Below are positions 43,508 to 51,390 of a stretch of DNA of 64,000 bases, piece after piece. The notes beneath the pieces were generated by a model. The model saw only the letters and a list, made by a program, of their open reading frames with translations, was not told the origin of the DNA and ran no database searches. The stretch lies in assembly GCF_029961145.1 (NCBI RefSeq), contig NZ_JASBRG010000007.1:243897-307896 (forward strand), given 5' to 3'. Origin of the DNA: Pinibacter soli. GTDB taxonomy: Bacteria; Bacteroidota; Bacteroidia; Chitinophagales; Chitinophagaceae. The first letter of the stretch is position 1. Every line of letters begins with the position of its first letter. The position numbers were made by a program, and so were the translations under genes.

Positions 43508-44206
43508 ATGAAAAAAAGTAAACACGAGTGCGATGTTGAAAGTTGTTTTTTGTGCAGATTAAGTATGAAAGAATGGCTTCCGGCAGTAAAAGAACACAAG
43601 AAGAATTTCGAGTATAAGAAAGGCGAAGTAATTTTTAAAGAAGGTGATCCTGTAGTGGGTATTTATTTTATCTACAAGGGAAAAGTGAAAGTGCATAAGA
43701 AATGGGGCGAGGATAAAGAACTGATCATTCGTTTTGCCACCGGCGGCGGAATTTTCGGGCATCGCGGTTTGGGCAACGATACTGTTTATCCTATTTCTGC
43801 AACTGCTTTAGAAACCACTACTGTTTGTTTTATAGAAAAGGAATTCCTGCTCGCTTCGTTGAAAGTCAACCACGACCTGATGTTTAACCTGATGATGTTC
43901 TACGCGAACGAACTACAAGAATCGGAAAAGAATATGCGCAACATGGCACACATGTCAGTAAAGGGACGTGTGGCAAACGCGTTGCTTTCATTGCATAGTA
44001 AATTCGGAACTGATGAAGAAGGTTTTATTGACCTTGTATTGAGCAGGCAAGACATTGCATCCTATGCCGGCACCACCTATGAAACGGTGTTTAGAGTGTT
44101 GTCTGATTTTACGGAAGATAAGTTAATCAATGCATCGGGAAAAAGTATTGCGATTTTAGAGGTTGAAAAATTAAGAGCAGTGGTGAGCAGCGAGAGCGGT
44201 GTTTGA
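43508..44206 (+). CDS. Crp/Fnr-family transcriptional regulator with N-terminal cysteines
   Basis: The 232-residue protein has an N-terminal cysteine group C-x4-C-x2-C (Cys8, 13, 16), a cNMP-binding-like beta-roll (FEYKKGEVIFKEGDPVVGIY) and a C-terminal winged helix with LSRQDIASYAGTTYETVFRVL. The cysteines could hold an Fe-S cluster, which would make it an oxygen- or NO-responsive Fnr/NnrR-like factor; a fourth ligand is not certain. The recognition helix has F where E. coli FNR has Ser, so its site should differ. It lies inside the nitrate/Moco block and is a natural candidate for controlling it. Confidence 0.88.
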   Translation: MKKSKHECDVESCFLCRLSMKEWLPAVKEHKKNFEYKKGEVIFKEGDPVVGIYFIYKGKVKVHKKWGEDKELIIRFATGGGIFGHRGLGNDTVYPISATALETTTVCFIEKEFLLASLKVNHDLMFNLMMFYANELQESEKNMRNMAHMSVKGRVANALLSLHSKFGTDEEGFIDLVLSRQDIASYAGTTYETVFRVLSDFTEDKLINASGKSIAILEVEKLRAVVSSESGV

Positions 44207-44211
44207 AGCAG

Positions 44212-44310
44212 CAATTAAGAATTAGGAATTAAGAATTAAGAATGCTTTGTGTGTAACAATCCTTGTGAGCCATCCTCATTTCCTCTGTGTACTCTGTGCC
44301 TCTGTGGCAA
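44212..44310. repeat. AATTAAG heptad arm and CTCTGTG fragment before moeA
   Basis: A single arm of AATTAAGAATTAGGAATTAA type (44212-44241) follows the regulator stop after 5 nt; a short CTCTGTG-rich stretch (44281-44310) resembles the arm at 18400-18434. No partner arms found. Confidence 0.5.
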
Positions 44311-44327
44311 ATTCAAAAACAAAAAGA

Positions 44328-45512
44328 ATGATCTCTGTCGAAGAAGCCAAACAAATTATACATGATAACGTTCGGGCGCTAGCTTCCGTGAAACAGTCAC
44401 TGATGGAAGCAACGGGGCTTGTAATAGGCACAAATATTTATTCACCCGTGGATGTTCCTTTCTTTGATCAATCTGCGATGGATGGTTATGCATTTCATTT
44501 TGATAGTTGGAAGCACACTTTGCTTCCCATTACCGGCGAAGTAGCCGCAGGTGCATCAGCAATTGAAACACTTACACAAGGCAATGCCGTTCGCATATTT
44601 ACAGGCGCTCCGGTTCCTCCCGGCGCAGACACTGTTGTGATGCAGGAAAAAGTAGTTGCAGAAAATAAATTGCTCAACATTCAAGACGAGCTTTTACAAA
44701 AGGGAGCCAATGTTCGCTTGAAAGGCTCCGAAATTGCCAAGGGTTCATTGGCGCTAAAATCCGGTACGCGCCTCACTCCTGCTGCCATTGGCTTTGTAGC
44801 AAATATGGGTATTGCTGAAGTGGAAGTGTATGGAAAAATAACAGTCGCAATAATTGTTACAGGTAATGAATTGCAGAAGCCTGGCGCAGCGCTCAAATAT
44901 GGACAGGTGTATGAATCAAATTCATTTGCATTGAAAGCTGCATTGCAGCAATTGCACATTCACAACGTGATTACTTTGTATGCAAGTGATGATATTGTTG
45001 ACGTCATGAATGTTGTTGAACGAGCTTCCGCACAAGCTGACATTATTTTAATGACAGGCGGTGTAAGCGTTGGTGATTACGATTTTGTAACACAAGCGCT
45101 TGCAAACTTTGGCGTTGAAAAACTTTTTCATAAGATCAAACAAAAGCCAGGAAAGCCTTTGTTCTTTGGTAAGAAAGAGAACAAAATTTTCTTTGGATTG
45201 CCCGGAAACCCAGCGTCCGTGCTTACTTGTTTTTATGAGTACGTAACCTTGTCAATGTCAAAATTAACATCGACATTCGTGCCGCTAATGTCTACCAAAA
45301 TAGTAGAATTAACGGAAGGTGTACAAAAAAAAGCTGGCCTTACATTTTTCCTGAAAGGAATTTGTACTGATAAAACGGTTGCTCCCTGCGGTGCGCAGGA
45401 GTCTTTCAGAATGTCATCTTTCGCAAAATCCAATTGTTTGATATGCCTTGCCGAAAATGAAACCGTCTATAAAAAAGGATCTTTAGTTGAAGTTCATTTG
45501 TTACCCATATAG
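44328..45512 (+). CDS. moeA: Molybdopterin molybdotransferase
   Basis: MoeA inserts molybdate into adenylated molybdopterin. Starting at ATG 44328 (MISVEEAKQIIHDNV) gives 394 residues, normal for the family; 27 upstream in-frame codons overlap repeat sequence and are dropped. The motifs PVDVPFFDQSAMDGYAF, GAPVPPGADTVVMQE, the MoCF-like MTGGVSVGDYDFV and GLPGNPASVLTCFY are complete. It is the first Moco gene of the rightward block, in tight order with the TauE gene 16 nt downstream. Confidence 0.96.
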   Translation: MISVEEAKQIIHDNVRALASVKQSLMEATGLVIGTNIYSPVDVPFFDQSAMDGYAFHFDSWKHTLLPITGEVAAGASAIETLTQGNAVRIFTGAPVPPGADTVVMQEKVVAENKLLNIQDELLQKGANVRLKGSEIAKGSLALKSGTRLTPAAIGFVANMGIAEVEVYGKITVAIIVTGNELQKPGAALKYGQVYESNSFALKAALQQLHIHNVITLYASDDIVDVMNVVERASAQADIILMTGGVSVGDYDFVTQALANFGVEKLFHKIKQKPGKPLFFGKKENKIFFGLPGNPASVLTCFYEYVTLSMSKLTSTFVPLMSTKIVELTEGVQKKAGLTFFLKGICTDKTVAPCGAQESFRMSSFAKSNCLICLAENETVYKKGSLVEVHLLPI

Positions 45513-45528
45513 TAAAACAAAGAAAAGA

Positions 45529-46272
45529 ATGTCCGAAAGTCTTGTACTGGTATTTTACAGCTTACTATTCATCGTTGCTTTTTTATATGCTTCTGTTGGT
45601 CATGGCGGCGCCAGCGGCTATCTCGCTTTGATGGCAGTGTTTGGCTTCGCTCCCGCTGTTATGAAACCCACCGCATTGTTGCTGAACCTTTTCGTATCGA
45701 TGGTTTCGTTCATTCAATTCTATCGGGGCGGGCACTTTAAGTGGCGATTGTTCTGGCCGTTCGCGCTGGCATCTATCCCCTTTTCGTACGTTGGTGGTTT
45801 GATGTCGGTAGACGGCACTTCCTACAAAAGAATTCTCGGTCTGTTATTGCTTATACCCGTTATTAGATTTACGTTTTTCAACAAGTTGCAAAAAACTGAA
45901 ACAAGAGAAAACGGCATTGGCCTTTCATTGTTGATTGGCGGTGTTATCGGTTTGCTTTCAGGAATGATCGGCATTGGCGGAGGCATTATTTTGTCGCCCG
46001 TTCTGTTGTTGCTCAAATGGTCAGATCAAAAACAGGCTGCAGCTGTTAGCGCCATATTCATCTTTGTAAACTCTGTCTCCGGATTGATGGGACAACTTAC
46101 AAAGGGCATTCAGTTTACACAGGACATGTACCTATATGTAGCCATCGCATTTGCGGGCGGACTTGCAGGCGCTTACATGGGTTCAAAGAAATTTGATCAA
46201 ACAATTTTGCGCAGCATTTTGTCGTGTGCGCTGGCGATTGCGGCGTACAAGTTATTGTTTACAAAAGCGTAG
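45529..46272 (+). CDS. TauE/SafE-family permease
   Basis: ATG 45529 (MSESLVLVFYSLLFI) is preferred, leaving 16 nt after moeA. The 247-residue protein has about eight helices in two repeats with the family motifs SVGHGGASGYLALM and LLSGMIGIGGGIILSPVLLL. Such permeases export sulfite or sulfoacetate-type anions. Its place inside a molybdenum-cofactor operon, before a Moco-fold protein and moaD, suggests transport of an oxyanion linked to the pathway, perhaps molybdate, sulfite or nitrite; that is inference. Confidence 0.85.
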   Translation: MSESLVLVFYSLLFIVAFLYASVGHGGASGYLALMAVFGFAPAVMKPTALLLNLFVSMVSFIQFYRGGHFKWRLFWPFALASIPFSYVGGLMSVDGTSYKRILGLLLLIPVIRFTFFNKLQKTETRENGIGLSLLIGGVIGLLSGMIGIGGGIILSPVLLLLKWSDQKQAAAVSAIFIFVNSVSGLMGQLTKGIQFTQDMYLYVAIAFAGGLAGAYMGSKKFDQTILRSILSCALAIAAYKLLFTKA

Positions 46273-46307
46273 AAAATCAATTAAAAATTAATAATTAAGA
46301 ATTAAGA

Positions 46308-46829
46308 ATGAGAACTCTGATTGTAGTACTTACTTTAATAGTGGCGACTTCGTCAATTGGTTTTGCACAGAAAAAAGCATTTGCGACTAGTGATAGTATT
46401 GTGGTGAAGGGAAATATAAAAGCACAGATGGTTATTACGCCGGCATCGCTTTCTGCCTATAAGAAAGTAACTTTGGGAAACGTAGTGATAAAGAACCATG
46501 AAGGCAAACCGAAAGATACATTGATGAATGTACGGGGTGTGTTGCTGAAGGACCTGCTGGCGAAGGCGGAGCTGGATGAGAGCGGCTTTAAACGGTTTAG
46601 CGAGTTTTGCATCGTTGTAAAGTGTACAGATGATTATACAGTAGTGTATTCATGGAATGAGTTATTTAATTCGCCCACCGGAGATGCTACTTACATTGTA
46701 ACAGATAAAGATGGGCAGCAACTTTCGCAAATGAAGGATAAGATAGCGATCATTACACCAAGTGATTACAACACCGGACGACGTTTTACTAAATCGGTGT
46801 CTTCAATCGAGATTAAAAGAATTCAATAA
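46308..46829 (+). CDS. Secreted small protein with sulfite-oxidase-type molybdopterin-binding fold
   Basis: The 173-residue precursor has a Sec signal (to SIGFAQ). The region with VRGVLLKDLLAKAELDESGF and DDYTVVYSWNELF resembles the oxidored_molyb (sulfite-oxidase/YedY) fold reduced to its core. A cysteine ligand for Mo is not clearly placed (only Cys in FCIVVKC), so catalysis is doubtful. It follows the TauE gene by 35 nt and precedes moaD, hence co-expressed with cofactor synthesis. It could bind or sense the cofactor in the periplasm. Confidence 0.68.
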   Translation: MRTLIVVLTLIVATSSIGFAQKKAFATSDSIVVKGNIKAQMVITPASLSAYKKVTLGNVVIKNHEGKPKDTLMNVRGVLLKDLLAKAELDESGFKRFSEFCIVVKCTDDYTVVYSWNELFNSPTGDATYIVTDKDGQQLSQMKDKIAIITPSDYNTGRRFTKSVSSIEIKRIQ

Positions 46830-46839
46830 AAACAAATGC

Positions 46840-47070
46840 ATGAGGTTGTCAATTTTAGCATTCGGACAAGTAGCGGAAATTACGGGCAGTGCATTTTCGT
46901 TTGATCATGTATCGGATACTGATGCGCTTAAACTTTCATTGGAGAAGGCTTTCCCGGCACTGCAATATGTTCGCTATACAATGGCGGTTGATAAAACCAC
47001 GATAACAGCCAACACGTTTTTAAAGGAAAATGCTGTGGTGGCGCTGCTGCCGCCATTTTCAGGGGGATAA
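46840..47070 (+). CDS. moaD: Molybdopterin synthase sulfur carrier subunit
   Basis: The 76-residue ubiquitin-like protein ends in the diagnostic FSGG, whose C-terminal glycine is adenylated by MoeB and thiocarboxylated. I use the ATG at 46840 (MRLSILAFGQVAEITG), ten bases after the previous stop, rather than an upstream in-frame start inside the preceding gene. Small size and the terminal PPFSGG are typical. It works with MoaE, encoded two genes on. Confidence 0.93.
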   Translation: MRLSILAFGQVAEITGSAFSFDHVSDTDALKLSLEKAFPALQYVRYTMAVDKTTITANTFLKENAVVALLPPFSGG

Positions 47071-47076
47071 ACTGTA

Positions 47077-47097
47077 GAGACGCATTGCATGCGTCTC
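47077..47097. repeat. GAGACGCAT palindrome after moaD
   Basis: GAGACGCAT-TGC-ATGCGTCTC is a perfect 9-3-9 hairpin 6 nt after the moaD stop. It is related to the GTAGAGA hairpins at 3163 and 24101. A single AAAAGTC-type arm follows at 47199-47227, just before moeB. Confidence 0.7.
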
Positions 47098-47229
47098 CCG
47101 CCGCACCAGAAACAAAGTTGCCAGAGGCAACAGAATAAGCCTCCGAAGCTGGATGCTTTGGAGAGCAATGCGCAACCGCCACACAGAGCCAGAACATTTT
47201 GATTTTTTAATTTTGACTTTTTACTTCTA

Positions 47230-48315
47230 ATGAATCGATACGAACGTCAAACTGCACTAAAAGAACTTAGTGAGCAAGGGCAGCAAAAACTGTTGCAGGC
47301 AAAGGTATTGGTCATTGGTGCCGGAGGCCTGGGCTGTCCGGTATTACAGTATTTGACGGCGGCCGGTGTTGGGGAGATCGGTATTGCAGATGATGATGTT
47401 GTTGCCCTCAACAATTTGCATCGCCAGGTATTGTATAAAGAAAATCATATTGGCAAATTAAAAGTTGAAGTTGTTGCAGATGTTTTGCAGCAAATGAATT
47501 CCACTGTAAAAATCAATCACCACATTGCAAGACTGAATAACAAAAACATTTTGCCCATCATTCATTTGTATGATGTGGTAGTTGATGCGACAGACAATAT
47601 TCCGACACGATACGTTGTTAATGACGCGTGTTACCTGCTCAGAAAACCCCTGATCTACGGAAGTATTTTAAGGTTTGAAGGACAGTTGGCTGTTTTCAAT
47701 TACCACACAAACATTACCTGTAGGGACCTGTTTCCACAACAACCAAAAGAAAATGAGATTGCTGATTGCAACGAGGCCGGTGTTATCGGTGTGTTGCCGG
47801 GAATAATAGGAAGTTTGCAGGCAGCAGAAGCCATTAAGATAATCACAGGAATAGGTCAAGTTGCGGCTGGTAAATTGATTACTTACAATATGCTGCAGAA
47901 CAGCCTGTATGAATTCAACATTTCAGCAAATCCACTGGCAGCTTCATTTTTACCTGACGATGAAAAAGCATTTGAGAATGCTGACTATGGCGAAGTTTGC
48001 GATGTATTTTCTGTACGGGAAATTGACGTCGCTTCTTTTGAAGAAATACGCAGTTTACCGGGCACCATTGTTGTAGATGTTCGTGAAGAATATGAGTTAA
48101 GTGAAACGCCGACAATTGAAAGCATACAAATGCCTTTCAGTGTTTTTGATGAAAATATAGAACTGCCGGCTGGCAAAACTATTGTCGTCATTTGCAAATC
48201 CGGACACAGAAGCAAAGCAGCAGCGGCGCTTCTTTCAAGGAAATACAAGAATGTTGTTAGCCTACAGGGAGGCTTCAATAACTGGCTCACGTTAAACAAA
48301 ATGGACCATGCATAA
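47230..48315 (+). CDS. moeB: MoeB/ThiF-type adenylyltransferase with rhodanese domain
   Basis: The 361-residue protein activates the MoaD C-terminus with ATP and probably transfers sulfur. The Rossmann motif VIGAGGLGCPVLQYL begins at 28; RQ at 65-66 and the catalytic-type Cys180 (IADCNEAGVIG) are present. The C-terminal rhodanese has active-site Cys322 in ICKSGHRSK. Only one Cys (164) remains where the family has the first CxxC zinc pair, and no second pair follows, so the structural zinc appears lost. moaE begins 8 nt before its stop, showing tight coupling. Confidence 0.92.
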   Translation: MNRYERQTALKELSEQGQQKLLQAKVLVIGAGGLGCPVLQYLTAAGVGEIGIADDDVVALNNLHRQVLYKENHIGKLKVEVVADVLQQMNSTVKINHHIARLNNKNILPIIHLYDVVVDATDNIPTRYVVNDACYLLRKPLIYGSILRFEGQLAVFNYHTNITCRDLFPQQPKENEIADCNEAGVIGVLPGIIGSLQAAEAIKIITGIGQVAAGKLITYNMLQNSLYEFNISANPLAASFLPDDEKAFENADYGEVCDVFSVREIDVASFEEIRSLPGTIVVDVREEYELSETPTIESIQMPFSVFDENIELPAGKTIVVICKSGHRSKAAAALLSRKYKNVVSLQGGFNNWLTLNKMDHA

Positions 48316-48745
48316 ACCCAAAGACATTTTTATTGAAGGCGCCATCCCTCCGGCTATGATCGCGGATAGCATTGCCAAGCATCAAACAAAAACAGAGATT
48401 GGCGCACACAGTATTTTCCTCGGTCAGGTGAGAAAAGACGTAATCAATGAGCAACAAGTTGCGGCGATTGAATACACGACATACAAAGACATGGCGCTGG
48501 AAAAAATGCATGAGATCCGTGAAGAAATTTTTGCAAAATATCCGCTTACCTGCATGCATATTTATCATAGCCTTGGCATTGTAAACGCAGGAGAAATATG
48601 TTTATTTGTGTTCACTTCTTCTGCTCATAGAAAAGAAGCCATCGATGCCTGTGAAGAAGTAGTGAACAGGATCAAAGCAGAATTACCGGTGTGGGGAAAA
48701 GAGATATTTGAAAACGAATCCTATCAATGGAAGCAAAATAAATAA
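48308..48745 (+). CDS. moaE: Molybdopterin synthase catalytic subunit
   Basis: MoaE places two sulfurs from MoaD thiocarboxylate into cyclic pyranopterin monophosphate. The 145-residue protein has IGAHSIFLGQVR, the TSSAHRKEAIDACEEVVNRI stretch (103-122, with His107 and Arg108) and Lys123 and Lys131 (KAELPVWGKE), corresponding to the active-site lysines of the family. It overlaps moeB by 8 nt and is followed by moaCB after 2 nt. Confidence 0.95.
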   Translation: MHKPKDIFIEGAIPPAMIADSIAKHQTKTEIGAHSIFLGQVRKDVINEQQVAAIEYTTYKDMALEKMHEIREEIFAKYPLTCMHIYHSLGIVNAGEICLFVFTSSAHRKEAIDACEEVVNRIKAELPVWGKEIFENESYQWKQNK

Positions 48746-48747
48746 GC

Positions 48748-49659
48748 ATGGTAAACATCACGAACAAAGTTAACAGTCTTCGCAAAGCCATTGCACAAGC
48801 GGTTGTGAGCGTGTCGCAGCAGGAAACGATCGAGGCCATTAAGAACAGGCAGGTGCCTAAAGGTGATGTGTTTGAATTTTCCCGGGCCGCTGGTTTGCTG
48901 GCGATCAAAAAAACAAGCGACCTGATTCCCGACTGTCATCCTTTGCCTGTTGAGTTTGCAAACATTACCTACACAATCGACGGTTTCAATATCATCATCG
49001 AAGTAGAAGTACATACCATTTATAAAACCGGTGTGGAAGTAGAAGCTATGCACGGCGCGTCTCTCACGGCCTTAACGATGTACGACATGCTGAAACCGAT
49101 TGATAAGGAAATCGAGATCAGCCATATAAAATTATTGAACAAGAAAGGCGGCAAATCAGATTATAGTGATCGCCTGAATAAACAATTGTTGTGTGCGGTA
49201 GTAGTCTGCTCAGACAGTGTTGCCGCACAGGAAAAGAAAGACAGTGCAGGCAAGGCCATTATGCAGATCCTTCAGCACCATGGTTTACAAACAAATTATT
49301 ATGGCGTCATCCCTGATGAATTCTCATTGATCCAGGAAAAAGTTTTGCAATTAAGCGAAGAGAATTACAACCTTGTTCTCATCACCGGCGGCACGGGTTT
49401 ATCGCCCCGCGACGTAACTCCCGAAGCCATTACTCCACTCCTCGACCGCGCCATTCCCGGCATTATGGAGGCGGCCCGCAGTTATGGTCAACAACGCACC
49501 CCTTATGCTATGCTTTCACGTGGCGTTGCAGGCTTCATTAAAAACACACTCGTCATAACGCTACCCGGCTCCACACGCGGTGCAGAAGAAACCATGCAGG
49601 CGCTGTTTCCCTATGTGCTGCATATTTTTAAAGTGGCGGAAGGCATGAGACATGACTAA
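48748..49659 (+). CDS. moaCB: Bifunctional MoaC-MoaB molybdenum cofactor protein
   Basis: Residues 1 to about 155 are MoaC (cyclic pyranopterin monophosphate synthase): KKTSDLIPDCHPLP, VEVEAMHGASLTALTMYDML and the KKGGKSD end are intact. Residues from about 156 to 303 are MoaB/MogA-type molybdopterin adenylyltransferase: AVVVCSDSVAA, ITGGTGLSPRDVTPEA and LPGSTRGAEETMQAL. The fusion joins the step after MoaA with the adenylation before MoeA. No moaA gene is in the window. It is the last gene of the rightward block; the stop is followed at once by a TTTGAAAA-type repeat arm. Confidence 0.94.
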   Translation: MVNITNKVNSLRKAIAQAVVSVSQQETIEAIKNRQVPKGDVFEFSRAAGLLAIKKTSDLIPDCHPLPVEFANITYTIDGFNIIIEVEVHTIYKTGVEVEAMHGASLTALTMYDMLKPIDKEIEISHIKLLNKKGGKSDYSDRLNKQLLCAVVVCSDSVAAQEKKDSAGKAIMQILQHHGLQTNYYGVIPDEFSLIQEKVLQLSEENYNLVLITGGTGLSPRDVTPEAITPLLDRAIPGIMEAARSYGQQRTPYAMLSRGVAGFIKNTLVITLPGSTRGAEETMQALFPYVLHIFKVAEGMRHD

Positions 49660-49733
49660 TTTGAAAATTTGAAAATGAGGAGAACGCAGATCGTCATGAT
49701 TATGATGATCTTTTATAGGAGCTCTCTTTTTTA

Positions 49734-49830
49734 TTACCACTAAGGTACTAAGGACACTAAGTTTCACCAAGAGATTCCTGAATTTAAAAAAATCCTTAGT
49801 GGCTCAGTGTCCTTAGTGTCTTAGTGGTAA
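49734..49830. repeat. ACTAAGG-family inverted repeat, copy 2
   Basis: TTACCACTAAGGTACTAAGG (from 49734) with ACACTAAG pairs with CACTAAGG-complement octads ending CTTAGTGGTAA (49794-49830). It lies in the convergent gap between moaCB and the SDR gene. Confidence 0.85.
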
Positions 49831-49857
49831 AAAAATCCAGAAGACTAACGCAGCTAC

Positions 49858-50598
49858 TTACTCCACAGCGTTCATTGTCTTAAAAGCTTCTGCCGGGGAC
49901 GACAAAAACAATCTGTACAAATCTGCGGTTTGGCCGACATGAATTTCATAATCATCATTTTCAAGCGCCTCGAATAACTCATAAGAAACCTGTGATGGTG
50001 GAATGCCGTTTTCGCCGCCGATTTCTTGCGAAAATTCTGTATTGACCAAAGGTGGCATTAGTTCAAACACCTTGATGCCAGTGGCTCTTAAGGCGAATCT
50101 CAACGATTGAGTGTAAGAATGCAAAGCAGCCTTACTTGCTGCATAAGTTGACAAACGATGGCTAGGCGAAAATGCAACGATAGAAGAAACGTTTACAATG
50201 GTTGCATCTTTTTGTTTGCTTAAGAGCGTCAACAATTTTTCATTCAAACGAATAATAGAAAGATAGTTTGTAAGCATTTCATTCGATGCTTTTTCATAGG
50301 CGCCGGCATTTGCATCGAGTTTGTAATAAGAAGCATAACCGGCGTTGTTGATCACAACATTCAAGTTTGGAAAATTCTTTTCGATGTTGGAAACGAGCAG
50401 CTCGACATCTTTTTCGTTGCTCACGTCACTTACGATTCCTGTAGCTTGTTGTAATTTGGCCACGGCCTTATCGAGTCTTTCTTTGTTTCGTCCTGTGATG
50501 ACTACATGATTTCCTTTTTGTACAAATGATCTGGCGATCTCAAAACCTATTCCGGCGCTGCCACCTGTAACGAGCACCGTATTTCCTGATGTTTTCAT
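49858..50598 (-). CDS. Short-chain dehydrogenase/reductase (DltE-like)
   Basis: The 246-residue NAD(P)-dependent oxidoreductase has the cofactor motif TGGSAGIG (11-18), NNAG (84-87) and the catalytic Ser139, Tyr152 and Lys156 (YAASK). The substrate is unknown; the family acts on alcohols, ketones and sugars. The TetR gene lies 61 nt upstream on the same strand, and a palindromic operator sits between them, so expression is probably induced when the TetR ligand is present. Confidence 0.9.
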   Translation of the reverse strand: MKTSGNTVLVTGGSAGIGFEIARSFVQKGNHVVITGRNKERLDKAVAKLQQATGIVSDVSNEKDVELLVSNIEKNFPNLNVVINNAGYASYYKLDANAGAYEKASNEMLTNYLSIIRLNEKLLTLLSKQKDATIVNVSSIVAFSPSHRLSTYAASKAALHSYTQSLRFALRATGIKVFELMPPLVNTEFSQEIGGENGIPPSQVSYELFEALENDDYEIHVGQTADLYRLFLSSPAEAFKTMNAVE

Positions 50599-50626
50599 TT
50601 TATTATTGTTTTATTGTTTATATAAA

Positions 50627-50640
50627 ATACCGATCGGTAT
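50627..50640. promoter_or_regulatory. TetR operator upstream of the SDR gene
   Basis: ATACCGATCGGTAT is a perfect 14-nt palindrome, 28 nt upstream of the SDR ATG. It shares the ATACC-N4-GGTAT pattern with the site at 51274-51287 before the regulator itself. Confidence 0.75.
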
Positions 50641-50659
50641 GTTTTTGTTCAAAAAAATA

Positions 50660-51247
50660 TCAAGTCAAATCATTAATCGCTTTTTCCACCGACTGCATAA
50701 TGAGTTTTCTGTAGTTGAGTTTGCCCGTAAGTTTTGCGATCATTATCCCACCTTCGATCAGCGCTATCAAAGAGATAGCAGTTTGTTCCAACTGAACATC
50801 CGACCTGAATTCTTTATTGTCTATTCCTTTTTTGATCAGCTCCATAATCTTGCTTTTCCAGGAAGTGATTGCTTCGCTTGCTCTTTCACGAAGTTGAGGA
50901 TGTGTGTCATCCGCCTCAATAGCGGTATTCAGGATCGGGCAACCACCATCCGGGAACGGTGCCTTAAAGAAGTTTTCGTAGAAGCTTGCATGTACAAGCA
51001 GTTTCTCTTTGTACGAAGAATGCTTATCCATTTCTGCCTTGAGGTAAGAAGATATTTTTTTGTAGTTGCAATCAAACGCCGCCAAAGCAACCTCGTCTTT
51101 GTTTTCAAAGTTGCCATAGATGCTTCCTTTCGTTAATCCCGTTGCTTCGGTAAGGTCCGAAATGGAAGTACCTGCGTAACCTTTTACGTTGAAAATAGGA
51201 GCTGTTTTCTCAACTATAAATTCTCTTGTTCTTTCCGCTTTGCTCAT
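50660..51247 (-). CDS. TetR/AcrR-family transcriptional regulator
   Basis: The 195-residue repressor has the N-terminal helix-turn-helix GYAGTSISDLTEATGLTKGS with IYGNFENKDEV (about 18-49) and an unrelated helical ligand domain with TetR_C-type features (EGGIMIAKLTGK). Two ATACC-N4-GGTAT palindromes, one before its own gene and one before the SDR gene, suggest it represses itself and the SDR. The inducing ligand is unknown; the SDR substrate is the obvious guess. Confidence 0.93.
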   Translation of the reverse strand: MSKAERTREFIVEKTAPIFNVKGYAGTSISDLTEATGLTKGSIYGNFENKDEVALAAFDCNYKKISSYLKAEMDKHSSYKEKLLVHASFYENFFKAPFPDGGCPILNTAIEADDTHPQLRERASEAITSWKSKIMELIKKGIDNKEFRSDVQLEQTAISLIALIEGGIMIAKLTGKLNYRKLIMQSVEKAINDLT

Positions 51248-51273
51248 ATCTGGGTGATTGCGGATGTAAAAGT

Positions 51274-51287
51274 ATACCAGTTGGTAT
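51274..51287. promoter_or_regulatory. TetR operator upstream of its own gene
   Basis: ATACCAGTTGGTAT: six-base arms ATACCA and TGGTAT around GT, 27 nt upstream of the regulator's ATG. Same pattern as 50627-50640. Confidence 0.7.
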
Positions 51288-51300
51288 TATTTTCCAAAAA

Positions 51301-51390
51301 AATAATTGAATAACTGAATAACTGAAAGGTCGATTATCATTTTTGTACTTCGACCTTCAACCACTCAGTTATTCAGTTTATTCAATTATT
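51301..51390. repeat. CTGAATAA-family inverted repeat with GGTCGA core
   Basis: Octad arms (51301-51325 and 51364-51390) and inner GGTCGA (51328-51333) with TCGACC (51350-51355). The right arm carries the TAA stop of the PEBP gene. Confidence 0.85.

Noticed and set aside
44247-44327. Upstream in-frame start for moeA
   Set aside because: The extra 27 residues come from repeat-derived CTCTGTG sequence; the internal ATG gives the normal N-terminus.
31235-49659. Nitrate/Moco block as a recent horizontal island
   Set aside because: No integrase, tRNA border, transposase or clear composition shift; repeats in it are the same as outside.
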